Positions 9,962 to 17,284 of a stretch of DNA of 57,178 nucleotides are shown piece after piece. Each line of letters starts with the position of its first letter. The first letter of the stretch is position 1. The DNA comes from Janthinobacterium sp. GW458P (GTDB lineage Bacteria > Pseudomonadota > Gammaproteobacteria > Burkholderiales > Burkholderiaceae_D), in assembly GCF_002127585.1 (NCBI RefSeq), contig NZ_NEGZ01000033.1, positions 3,265 to 60,442 on the forward strand. Reading direction: 5' to 3'. The notes beneath the pieces are model-generated. The model searched no databases, had not been told where the DNA came from, and saw only the letters and a list, made by a program, of their open reading frames with translations. Position numbers and translations under genes: made by a program.

Positions 9962-12640
9962 ATGACGCACACCCGCAGTCCCTCCCCTACCTTGCGCCTG
10001 CTGTGCGCAGCCCTGCTCGGCGCGTATGGCCATGCGGCCATGGCGCAGGATACCGGCGCCGCCGGCGCGCCGCCCGCCATGCAGCGGGTCGAAGTCACCG
10101 GTTCCTCCATCAAGCGCCTCGTGTCGGAAACGGCCACGCCGCTGTCCGTCTTCAAGGCCGAAGATTTTGCCAAACAGGGCCTGACGACGGCCCAGGAAGT
10201 ACTCAGCAAGATACCCGCGAATGCCTCCAGCATGGGCAGCGGCAATGCCGTCGGCGGCAACACCAGCGGCTTGCCCACGGGCGGCCAGGCCAGCGCCGAC
10301 CTGCGCGGCCTGGGCGGTGACAAGACCCTGGTGCTGCTCAATGGCCGGCGCATCGCCAACCACCCGTATGACGGCGCCAGCGTCGACCTGAACATCATCC
10401 CCATCGCCGCCCTGGAGCGCGTCGAAGTGCTGCGCGACGGCGCCTCGGCCATCTACGGCACGGACGCCATCGGCGGCGTCATCAACTTCATCACCAAGCG
10501 CTCCGTCAACGTCACGAACATCACGGCCGAAGTCATCGCTCCCCAGCACAAGGGCGCGGGCGAGCACCGCCTCAACCTGTCGACGGGCTTCGGCAAGCTC
10601 GACGCGGATGGCTACAATCTGTTCGGCGTGCTCGACTACCACAAGCAAAATATGCTGACTTCGCAAGACCGCGACTTCTCGGCAACCGGCATCATCCCCT
10701 CGCGCGGCCTGTCCATTACCAGCGGCACTACCTTCCCTGGCAACTATTTTGATGCGGCAGCCAACGGCGGCAAGGGCCTGGCCGGCAATCCGTATGCGGC
10801 CAGCGGCTGCCTGCCGCCGCTGTCGGTGCCGGCCGTGCCGGCGAACGGCACCTGCCGCCAGGACTACACGCGGCAGATCGACGACTTGCCGGCGCAGGAG
10901 CAAGTCGCCTTCTTCGGCAAGGGCGCTTTCAAACTGGGCGGCGGCCACCTGGCCACCGTGGAATACCTGCATTCGGAAAACAAGGTCAAGGCACGCACGG
11001 CGCCGCCGCCGCAAACGGGATTGATCTTGCCCAATACCAGCAAATACTATCCGGGCAATGCGGGCGGCGTGCCGGCCCAGCCGGGGCTGTCGGGGCAGCC
11101 CCTGAGCGTCAACTGGCGCCCCGTGGAGGCGGGCCAGCGACAGATCGATTCCGACGGCAAGGCCGACCGCCAGGTGCTGGCGCTGGAGGGGGAGCTGGCG
11201 GGCTGGGATTACAAGACTGGGCTGAGTCATGCCATCAGCAAATCGTCGGAAAAATTTACCAACGGTTACGTGCAGGACGCCTCGTTTGCCGCCGGCGTGC
11301 TCAACGGCGTCCTGAACCCGTTTGGCGAGCAGGATGCGGCCGGCAAGACCTACCTGGCCAGCACGGCGCTGCGCGGCGAAGTCCAGAACGCCAGGGTCAC
11401 CACCACGGGTTTCGACGTCAAGGGCAGCCGCGACCTGACGCAGCTGGCCGGCGGCCCGCTGGCCATCGCTTTGGGCGGCGAAGTACGGCGCGAAAAGGCC
11501 GACTTCAACGTGAACCGCGACATCGCCGGCCAGGCTGCCAGTTCCGGCCTGTCCGGTTCGCTCTCGAAGAGCGGCGGGCGCACGATCCAGGCCGTCTTCG
11601 GCGAAGTCAACTTGCCGCTGATCAAGGACCTGGAAGTGCAGCTGGCGGCCCGCTTCGACCATTACAGCGACGTGGGCAGCACCACCAATCCGAAGCTGGC
11701 CCTGCGCTACCAGGCCAGCAGCGCGCTGGTGCTGCGCGGCTCGGCCAGCACGGGCTTCCGCGCCCCGACCCTGTTTGAAAAGAACGCGCCGCCATCGAAG
11801 AATGATACCAACGATACCTACAACGACCCCATCCTGTGCCCGGGCGGCGTGCCCCAGCCGGGCGCCAATCCCCTGCGCGACTGCGACCTGCAGCAGTTCA
11901 AGCTGCAAGGCGGCAACGAGAAGCTGAAACCGGAAAAATCCACCACGTTTGCCGTGGGCGTGGTGCTCGAACCGGTCAAGGAAGTCACCGTCGCCATCGA
12001 CTACTGGAACATCCATTTGAAGGACAAGATTTCTTCCCTGCCCGAACAATCGATCTACGGCAACTACGAGAAATACAAGGCCTTGTTCCTGCGCAATCCC
12101 GACGGTTCGCCATTCGCCATTCTCGACATGAACGACAACATCGGCGAAGTGAAGACGGACGGCATCGACGTCAGCCTGAATGCCCGCCTGGGACGCGGCG
12201 CCTACGGCGACTTCAGCGTGTCGGCGGACGGCACCTGGACCCACAAGTACGACTACCAGAACGAGCGCGACGGCCCGTTCATCGCCAACGTGGGCCGCTA
12301 TGCGGACAACAATCCCGTGTTCCGCTGGAAGCATACGGCCGCGCTGAACTGGCGCATGGGCAACTGGGGCGCCACCGTGTCGCAATCGTTCAAGTCCGGC
12401 TATACGGACCAGAACAATGTTGCTGACCAATACAAGCACGATGTGCCGTCATACAGCCTGCTCAATGTGTCGGGCAGCTACGCATGGAAGGGCCTGCTGC
12501 TGACGGCCGGCGTGAAGAACCTGCTGGACAAGGAGCCGCCGTTCTCGAACCAGGGCACCTTGTTCCAGAAAGGCTATGACCCACGCTACACGGACCCGGT
12601 CGGGCGCGCCTGGTACTTGCGCGGCAGCTATACGTTTTAA
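9962..12640 (+). CDS. TonB-dependent outer-membrane receptor 2
   Basis: This 892-residue protein carries a signal peptide ending ...HAAMA before Q29, the MQRVEVTGSSIKRL signature, and a plug with GGDKTLVLLNGRRIA and VEVLRDGASAIYGTDA. The barrel ends GSYTF. ATG 9962 is selected because AGGAG (9951-9955) sits six bases upstream. It is a close paralogue of receptor 3, which follows directly: the plug segments AKQGLTTAQEVLS and GGVINFITKRSV are shared, as is the C-terminal PPFSNQ...GYDPRY.DP.GR motif. An extracellular-loop cysteine pair (CPGGVPQPGA...DC) is present. The terminators on both sides suggest it is transcribed alone. Import of a siderophore, oligosaccharide or peptide is possible, but the sequence does not tell which. 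Confidence 0.93.
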   Translation: MTHTRSPSPTLRLLCAALLGAYGHAAMAQDTGAAGAPPAMQRVEVTGSSIKRLVSETATPLSVFKAEDFAKQGLTTAQEVLSKIPANASSMGSGNAVGGNTSGLPTGGQASADLRGLGGDKTLVLLNGRRIANHPYDGASVDLNIIPIAALERVEVLRDGASAIYGTDAIGGVINFITKRSVNVTNITAEVIAPQHKGAGEHRLNLSTGFGKLDADGYNLFGVLDYHKQNMLTSQDRDFSATGIIPSRGLSITSGTTFPGNYFDAAANGGKGLAGNPYAASGCLPPLSVPAVPANGTCRQDYTRQIDDLPAQEQVAFFGKGAFKLGGGHLATVEYLHSENKVKARTAPPPQTGLILPNTSKYYPGNAGGVPAQPGLSGQPLSVNWRPVEAGQRQIDSDGKADRQVLALEGELAGWDYKTGLSHAISKSSEKFTNGYVQDASFAAGVLNGVLNPFGEQDAAGKTYLASTALRGEVQNARVTTTGFDVKGSRDLTQLAGGPLAIALGGEVRREKADFNVNRDIAGQAASSGLSGSLSKSGGRTIQAVFGEVNLPLIKDLEVQLAARFDHYSDVGSTTNPKLALRYQASSALVLRGSASTGFRAPTLFEKNAPPSKNDTNDTYNDPILCPGGVPQPGANPLRDCDLQQFKLQGGNEKLKPEKSTTFAVGVVLEPVKEVTVAIDYWNIHLKDKISSLPEQSIYGNYEKYKALFLRNPDGSPFAILDMNDNIGEVKTDGIDVSLNARLGRGAYGDFSVSADGTWTHKYDYQNERDGPFIANVGRYADNNPVFRWKHTAALNWRMGNWGATVSQSFKSGYTDQNNVADQYKHDVPSYSLLNVSGSYAWKGLLLTAGVKNLLDKEPPFSNQGTLFQKGYDPRYTDPVGRAWYLRGSYTF

Positions 12641-12705
12641 GGGGGGTTTTCAGATCACTAGATAAAACAGGCAGCGCTGGCAACAGCGTGCCAGCAACAG
12701 AAGAG

Positions 12706-12741
12706 CGGCGCCATCAGCGATGATGTGCGCCGTTTTATTTT
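12706..12741 (+). terminator. Rho-independent terminator after receptor 2
   Basis: Stem CGGCGC-CATCA / TGATG-(T bulge)-GCGCCG with loop GCGA, followed by TTTTATTTT. Confidence 0.8.
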
Positions 12742-12844
12742 ACGCATCTGAGCACGGCTGACAAGGGTCCACGATATTTTATTCCTGAAGCAATGCAAAA
12801 AAAATAGCAATATGTTGCATTTCGTCCAAAAAGTCTGCACGAAA

Positions 12845-12873
12845 TTGACAATCTGAATCATGAATGTTTTGAT
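12845..12873 (+). promoter_or_regulatory. Putative sigma-70 promoter for receptor 3
   Basis: TTGACA (12845-12850), a 17-base spacer and TTTGAT (12868-12873). The predicted leader is about 117 bases. The inverted repeat at 12883-12901 overlaps the expected start region and could be an operator. Confidence 0.5.
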
Positions 12874-12996
12874 GAGGGCCCGGAAAATTTACAGAATTTT
12901 CATTGGTGGATTTTCAAAAAGGCAAATAAATTGTTGGTAAGCAACAAGTTATTTCAAAATAATTGCCGCCTTTATCACAATAACAAGGAATTTCAG

Positions 12997-15648
12997 ATGA
13001 TGATAGAAAATGTAATATCGCGGTCGCTGCGCCTGATGTTTACTGGCAGTTTGGCCCTGGGCATGCACGCCGCGTACGCACAAGAAACAACAGAGGGCAC
13101 CATGCAGCGCGTGGAAGTCACGGGTTCGAGCATCAAGCGCCTGGCATCGGAGACAGCGCTGCCGATCACCTCGATCAAGGCTGACGATTTCGCCAAGCAA
13201 GGCTTGACGACGGCGCAGGAAGTCCTGTCCACCATTTCCATGAATCAGAGCTCGCAAAGCAGCTCGCAATCGGTCGGTTCGGGAACGGGCGGCCAGTCCG
13301 TCGCCGACCTGCGCGGCATCGGCGGCGACAAGACCCTGGTCCTGCTGAACGGCCGCCGTATCGCCAGCCACCCGTTCAACGGTTCGTCCGTCGACCTGAA
13401 CATCATCCCAATTTCTGCCCTGGAACGTGTCGAAGTGCTGCGTGACGGCGCCTCCGCGATCTACGGCACGGACGCCATCGGCGGCGTGATCAACTTCATC
13501 ACCAAGCGTTCCGTCAAAGGCGGTTCCGTCACGGTCGAACATTACGAGCCACAGAAAGCGGGCGGCGGCGACGAGTCGCGCCTGAACCTGTCCGGCGGCT
13601 ATGGCGACCTGAACAAAGATGGCTTCAACGTCTTCGGCGTTGTCGACGTGCATCGCCAGTCGGCGCTGAGCACGGCCGACCGTTCCTTCTCGAAGAGCGG
13701 CTACATCCCGAGCAAGGGCGTGGATAACCTGAGCGGCACCACCTTCCCGGCCAACTTCTACGATACGGGCAATGGCCTGATCGGTAACCCGGCCTTCGCC
13801 GGCGGTTGCGTGGGCGAGAACCTGTACAAGAATACCTCGGGCAAGAGCACGTGCGCCATGGATGTCACGCCATTCATCCAGGCCATTCCGAAAACCCAGC
13901 AGGAATCCTTCCTGGGCAAAGCCAGCTTCAAGCTGAACCAGGATCACCTGGCCACCATCGAATACCTGCACTCGCGCAGCACCAACGAAGCACGCATCTC
14001 GCCGCCGCCGATGTCGAACATCGGCATCCTCATGTCGTCGAGCTCGCCTTACTACCCAGGCGGCAGCGGCGGCGTGCCGGCCGTGGCAGGCCTGTCGGGC
14101 GAGCCGCTGGACATCAGCTGGCGTCCAGTGGCGTCGGGCCAGCGCAGCGGCTTCGACACCAGCACCTCGGACCGCCTGGTACTGGCTTCCGAAGGCGTTC
14201 TGGGCGCATGGGACTACAACGTCGGCCTGAGCTACTCCGTCAGCAAGGCCACCAGCGCCTTCACGGGCGGCTACCTGAATGACCAGCGCATCATCGACGG
14301 CATTGGCAATGGCATCCTGAACCCGTTCGGCGAACAGAGCACCGCCGGCGCGGCATACCTGAAGGATTCCGTCCTGAAAGGCGAGTACCTGAGCGCGAAG
14401 ATGACCAGTACCGCGGTCGACGCGAAGATCAGCCGCGAGCTGTTCAACTTGCCGGCTGGCGCCGTCGGTTTCGCCGTCGGTACGGAATTCCGCAACGACA
14501 AGGCGGAATACAACGTGAACCGCGACCTGGCCGGCCAGGCATCGAGCTCCGGCTACGCCGAAGCGCAGAACCAGTCGGGCAGCCGCAACATCTCCGCCAT
14601 CTTCTCGGAACTGAGCATTCCTGTCGTGAAAGACCTGGAACTGTCGCTGGCAGCCCGTTATGACCACTACAACGACGTCGGCGGCAGCTTCAACCCGAAA
14701 GTCGGCGTACGCTGGCAGCCAACGAGCCAGGTGCTGCTGCGCAGCTCCTACAACACAGGTTTCCGCGCGCCAACGCTGTATGATCTGCATGGTCCGCAAA
14801 CCAAGACCTTCACGGCCAACAAGTACGACGATCCACGCCTGTGCCCAGGCGGCGTACCAATTCCTGGCGCCAACAGCAACGTGGCCTGCGGCGCGCAGCA
14901 ATACATCCGTTCGGGCGGCAATCCGGACGTCGGCCCGGAAAAATCGAAAACCTTCAGCGCCGGTATCGTCATCGAGCCAACCAAATCGCTGACCGTCTCG
15001 CTCGATTACTTCCAGATCAAGCTGCGCGACAAGATCGGCACCGTGGCCGAACAGACCCTGTTCGACAACTATGCCAAGTATCAAAGCAACTTCATCTACA
15101 CCGCTGACGGCAAGCTCGATTACGTGCTCGCCACCCTGGGCAACCTGGGCGAAATGCACACCTCGGGCATCGACCTGGGCCTGAACTGGAAATTGCCACG
15201 CAGCCAGTATGGCAACTTCACGTTCAACTTCGATGGCACCTGGGTGCAGAAGTATGAGTACCAGAACGAACGCGGCGGCGAATTCTTGCAAAACGTGGGC
15301 GTGTATGGCGACAAGGCACCAGTATTCCGCTGGAGACATAATGCATCGCTGCAATGGAATCTGGACAAATGGAACGCCACGCTGTCGAACAAGTACATGA
15401 GCGGCTACCGCGACCAGAACTATGTCGATCCGCAATTCGAGCAAAGCGTCAAGGCTTACTCGGTATGGTCGCTGTCGGGCGCGTACTCGGGCTTCAAGAA
15501 CACCGAAGTCACCGTGGGCGTGAAAAACCTGCTGAACGAAGATCCACCGTTCAGTAACCAGATCGGCACCTTCCAGTCTGGCTACGATCCGCGTTACGCC
15601 GATCCGCTGGGCCGTACTTTCTACGTGCGCGCCACGTACAAGTTCTAA
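12997..15648 (+). CDS. TonB-dependent outer-membrane receptor 3
   Basis: This 883-residue protein starts MMIENVISRSLRLMFTG, a signal peptide cleaved before Q29. It has the MQRVEVTGSSIKRL signature, a plug (LRGIGGDKTLVLLNGRRIA, VEVLRDGASAIYGTDA, GGVINFITKRSV) and a barrel ending ATYKF. The start at 12997 is supported by AAGGAA (12985-12990). It is a tandem paralogue of receptor 2 but its codon use differs: it uses CCA for proline and other non-GC-maximal codons more often, which may reflect high expression or a different age of the copy. The signal-peptide core resembles receptors 1 and 8 more than its closest barrel paralogue. A CPGGVPIPGA cysteine loop is present. Transported substrate unknown. 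Confidence 0.93.
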   Translation: MMIENVISRSLRLMFTGSLALGMHAAYAQETTEGTMQRVEVTGSSIKRLASETALPITSIKADDFAKQGLTTAQEVLSTISMNQSSQSSSQSVGSGTGGQSVADLRGIGGDKTLVLLNGRRIASHPFNGSSVDLNIIPISALERVEVLRDGASAIYGTDAIGGVINFITKRSVKGGSVTVEHYEPQKAGGGDESRLNLSGGYGDLNKDGFNVFGVVDVHRQSALSTADRSFSKSGYIPSKGVDNLSGTTFPANFYDTGNGLIGNPAFAGGCVGENLYKNTSGKSTCAMDVTPFIQAIPKTQQESFLGKASFKLNQDHLATIEYLHSRSTNEARISPPPMSNIGILMSSSSPYYPGGSGGVPAVAGLSGEPLDISWRPVASGQRSGFDTSTSDRLVLASEGVLGAWDYNVGLSYSVSKATSAFTGGYLNDQRIIDGIGNGILNPFGEQSTAGAAYLKDSVLKGEYLSAKMTSTAVDAKISRELFNLPAGAVGFAVGTEFRNDKAEYNVNRDLAGQASSSGYAEAQNQSGSRNISAIFSELSIPVVKDLELSLAARYDHYNDVGGSFNPKVGVRWQPTSQVLLRSSYNTGFRAPTLYDLHGPQTKTFTANKYDDPRLCPGGVPIPGANSNVACGAQQYIRSGGNPDVGPEKSKTFSAGIVIEPTKSLTVSLDYFQIKLRDKIGTVAEQTLFDNYAKYQSNFIYTADGKLDYVLATLGNLGEMHTSGIDLGLNWKLPRSQYGNFTFNFDGTWVQKYEYQNERGGEFLQNVGVYGDKAPVFRWRHNASLQWNLDKWNATLSNKYMSGYRDQNYVDPQFEQSVKAYSVWSLSGAYSGFKNTEVTVGVKNLLNEDPPFSNQIGTFQSGYDPRYADPLGRTFYVRATYKF

Positions 15649-15670
15649 GCCCGATAGGCGCTGAAAACTG

Positions 15671-15706
15671 AAAAGCCCGGAAAGCTTAGCTTTCCGGGCT
15701 TTTTTT
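15671..15706. terminator. Strong bidirectional terminator between receptor 3 and aroG
   Basis: A long perfect stem AAAAGCCCGGAAAGC / GCTTTCCGGGCTTTT with loop TTA, followed by further T on the plus strand. The A-run on the left side lets it also serve aroG arriving on the minus strand (stop at 15723). Confidence 0.9.
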
Positions 15707-15722
15707 CATGCTGCGCGCCACC

Positions 15723-16787
15723 CTATTCCGCGTCGCCCTGCAAGCGGCGCTGCTTCACGGCCGCCGCCAGGTTTTCCAGCACGGCCACGCTGGCGCTCCA
15801 GTCGATGCAGCCGTCCGTGACGGATTGGCCATAGATCAATTCCTTGCCCGGGATCAAATCCTGGCGCCCTGCCACCAGGTGCGACTCCACCATCACGCCA
15901 ACGATGCGGCCATCGCCGCCCGCCACCTGGCTGGCGATGTCGGCGCACACGGGGATCTGGTTTTCCGGTTTTTTCGAGCTGTTCGCGTGCGAGGCGTCGA
16001 TCATCAGGCGCGCCGCCAGGCCCTGCGCCGCGATGGCCTTGCAGGCCTCGTCCACGCTGGCCGCGTCATAGTTCGGCGTTTTGCCGCCGCGCAAGATGAT
16101 ATGGCAATCCTCGTTGCCGTTGGTCGACACGATGGCCGAATGGCCGCCCTTCGTGACGGAGAGGAAATGGTGCGGCTGCGAAGCGGCCTTGATGGCTTCC
16201 ACGGCAATTTTGACATTGCCATCCGTGCCATTCTTGAAGCCGACCGGGCACGACAGTCCCGATGCCAGCTCGCGGTGCACCTGCGATTCCGTCGTGCGCG
16301 CGCCGATGGCGCCCCAGCTGATCAGGTCGGCGATGTATTGCGGGCTGATCACGTCGAGGAACTCGGTGCCGGCCGGCAAGCCCAGCTCATTGATATCGCG
16401 CAACAGTTCGCGCGCCATGCGCAAGCCGTCGTTGATGCGGAAGCTGTTGTCCATGTACGGATCGTTGATCAGGCCCTTCCAGCCCACCGTGGTGCGCGGC
16501 TTCTCGAAGTAGACGCGCATGACGATTTCCAGTTCGCCCGCAAAACGCGCGCGTTCCTTGACCAGCAGGCGCGCATATTCCATGGCCGCCTTGGTGTCGT
16601 GGATCGAGCAAGGCCCGATCACCACCATCAGGCGGTCATCCTGGCCGTGCAGGATGCGATGCAGGGCGATACGGGCGCTGGCGGCGGTCTGTTCGGCTTG
16701 CTCCGAGCAGGCAAATTCGCGGATCAGGTGGGACGGCGGAGTCAATTCCTTCATTTCGCGAATACGCAAATCATCTGTGCGGGGCAT
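15723..16787 (-). CDS. aroG: 3-Deoxy-7-phosphoheptulonate (DAHP) synthase, class I AroG type
   Basis: This 354-residue cytosolic enzyme condenses phosphoenolpyruvate with erythrose 4-phosphate, the first step of the shikimate pathway. It aligns over its whole length with E. coli AroG as I remember it: DLRIREMKEL at the N-terminus, VVIGPCSIHD (metal/PEP site), YFEKPRTTVGWKGLINDP, GARTTESQVHRELASGLS, CPVGFKNGTDG and MIDASHANSSKK. ATG 16787 is chosen over the adjacent ATG 16790 because GGAG then has a six-base spacing. A leader peptide rich in Phe and Tyr and a terminator lie directly upstream, so expression is probably attenuated by aromatic amino acid supply. The neighbours are TonB receptors with no metabolic link. 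Whether the enzyme is allosterically Phe- or Tyr-sensitive cannot be settled by eye, so the paralogue letter is uncertain. Confidence 0.96.
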   Translation of the reverse strand: MPRTDDLRIREMKELTPPSHLIREFACSEQAEQTAASARIALHRILHGQDDRLMVVIGPCSIHDTKAAMEYARLLVKERARFAGELEIVMRVYFEKPRTTVGWKGLINDPYMDNSFRINDGLRMARELLRDINELGLPAGTEFLDVISPQYIADLISWGAIGARTTESQVHRELASGLSCPVGFKNGTDGNVKIAVEAIKAASQPHHFLSVTKGGHSAIVSTNGNEDCHIILRGGKTPNYDAASVDEACKAIAAQGLAARLMIDASHANSSKKPENQIPVCADIASQVAGGDGRIVGVMVESHLVAGRQDLIPGKELIYGQSVTDGCIDWSASVAVLENLAAAVKQRRLQGDAE

Positions 16788-16827
16788 CATTTTCTCCAAA
16801 ATTTAAGGAAGGGTAAAACATCTGGGT

Positions 16828-16857
16828 AAAAAAAAACCGCCATCAGTGGCGGTTTTT
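16828..16857 (-). terminator. Attenuator terminator upstream of aroG
   Basis: On the minus strand, AACCGCCA-CTGA-TGGCGGTT forms an 8-bp stem (extendable by A-T pairs to 11) followed by nine consecutive T (16836 down to 16828). It lies between the leader-peptide stop (16902) and the aroG ATG (16787), where a terminator makes sense only as a conditional one. Its left arm ACCGCC (16848-16853) can instead pair with GGCGGT in the leader-peptide coding sequence (16909-16914). Confidence 0.88.
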
Positions 16858-16901
16858 CAGAATTTGCTGGGATCTCGTTTTGCTGCTACGTGAACCGACC
16901 G

Positions 16902-16970
16902 CTACTCCACCGCCTTTGGGTTGGAATTGCTAAAGTAAAAATACGCGGTAAAAAAGTGGCGAGCGAACAT
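16902..16970 (-). CDS. aroG leader peptide (22 residues, Phe/Tyr-rich)
   Basis: A short frame MFARHFF..., ending at TAG 16902-16904, encodes five Phe and two Tyr among 22 residues, six of them packed into the eight codons FFTAYFYF. It would act as a sensor and not as a functional protein: scarcity of charged tRNA-Phe or tRNA-Tyr stalls the ribosome on these codons and changes folding of the mRNA downstream. The Thr-Ala codons contain ACCGCG (16944-16949), and the Lys-Ala-Val codons near the stop contain GGCGGT (16909-16914), giving segments 1 and 2 of a classical attenuator. An in-frame ATG at 16979 would add three residues but lies only about ten bases from the predicted transcription start. 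The ribosome site is weak. Confidence 0.8.
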   Translation of the reverse strand: MFARHFFTAYFYFSNSNPKAVE

Positions 16971-16995
16971 GCGATTCATCCGTAAGTGATGAACG

Positions 16996-17025
16996 ACTAT
17001 AAACCTAAATTGCAAGGGTTGGCAA
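16996..17025 (-). promoter_or_regulatory. Putative promoter of the aroG leader transcript
   Basis: Minus-strand TTGCCA (17020-17025), an 18-base spacer and TATAGT (16996-17001), each one mismatch from consensus. Transcription would start near 16989, some 19 bases before the leader-peptide ATG at 16970. Confidence 0.6.
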
Positions 17026-17284
17026 GCATATTTGTCGGCAAAGCCGCATGCCGCTGCCGTTTTACACTGCAAAGTGGGGAAAAAAGCATAAAAAGTTGCG
17101 CGCCGTTTATCCCGCAAGCGTGCGCCAGCGCTGTGTCCGTCGTGGCGCACGCGCCACGCAAGCCCCTTTGCGGCGGCGGCAAGCGACACACTACTGATCA
17201 AGATCTAATCCCGGGCAGACCGGACGGACAAGACTCAAGAGTGCATCGACGACCTTTGTGTGCTTGACCTTTCCGGAGAACAAC

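Larger units (their letters stand above)
12641..12996 (+). other. Intergenic region between receptors 2 and 3
   Basis: This 356-bp gap holds a terminator (12706-12741), a promoter-like TTGACA-17-TTTGAT (12845-12873) and a 7-bp inverted repeat GAAAATT-TACAG-AATTTTC (12883-12901) just downstream of the predicted start site. A smaller hairpin GCTGGC...GCCAGC precedes the terminator. The right half is clearly AT-rich. No gene is visible. Confidence 0.6.
16788..17284. other. Divergent gap between aroG and receptor 4, holding the aroG attenuator
   Basis: The left 240 bases (16788-17025) contain the aroG leader: terminator, leader peptide and promoter on the minus strand, listed separately. The right part (17026-17284) contains no gene I can support; it should hold the receptor 4 promoter, but I find no clear -35/-10 pair. 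The receptor 4 ribosome site GGAG is at 17275-17278. Confidence 0.6.

Noticed and set aside
9779..12439. Very long open frame (886 codons) antisense to receptor 2
   Set aside because: It runs opposite the receptor with a His/Gly/Arg/Ala-rich, low-complexity product; this is the usual mirror of a high-GC gene. The same applies to 12949-15444, 23636-26857 and 42712-45603.
15723..16787. Naming the DAHP synthase aroF or aroH
   Set aside because: Overall resemblance to AroG is highest from memory; the residues that decide feedback type cannot be weighed by eye, so AroG is used as the class name.
16986..17267. Plus-strand frame across the aroG leader region
   Set aside because: No family resemblance and it overlaps the well-supported attenuator promoter on the other strand.
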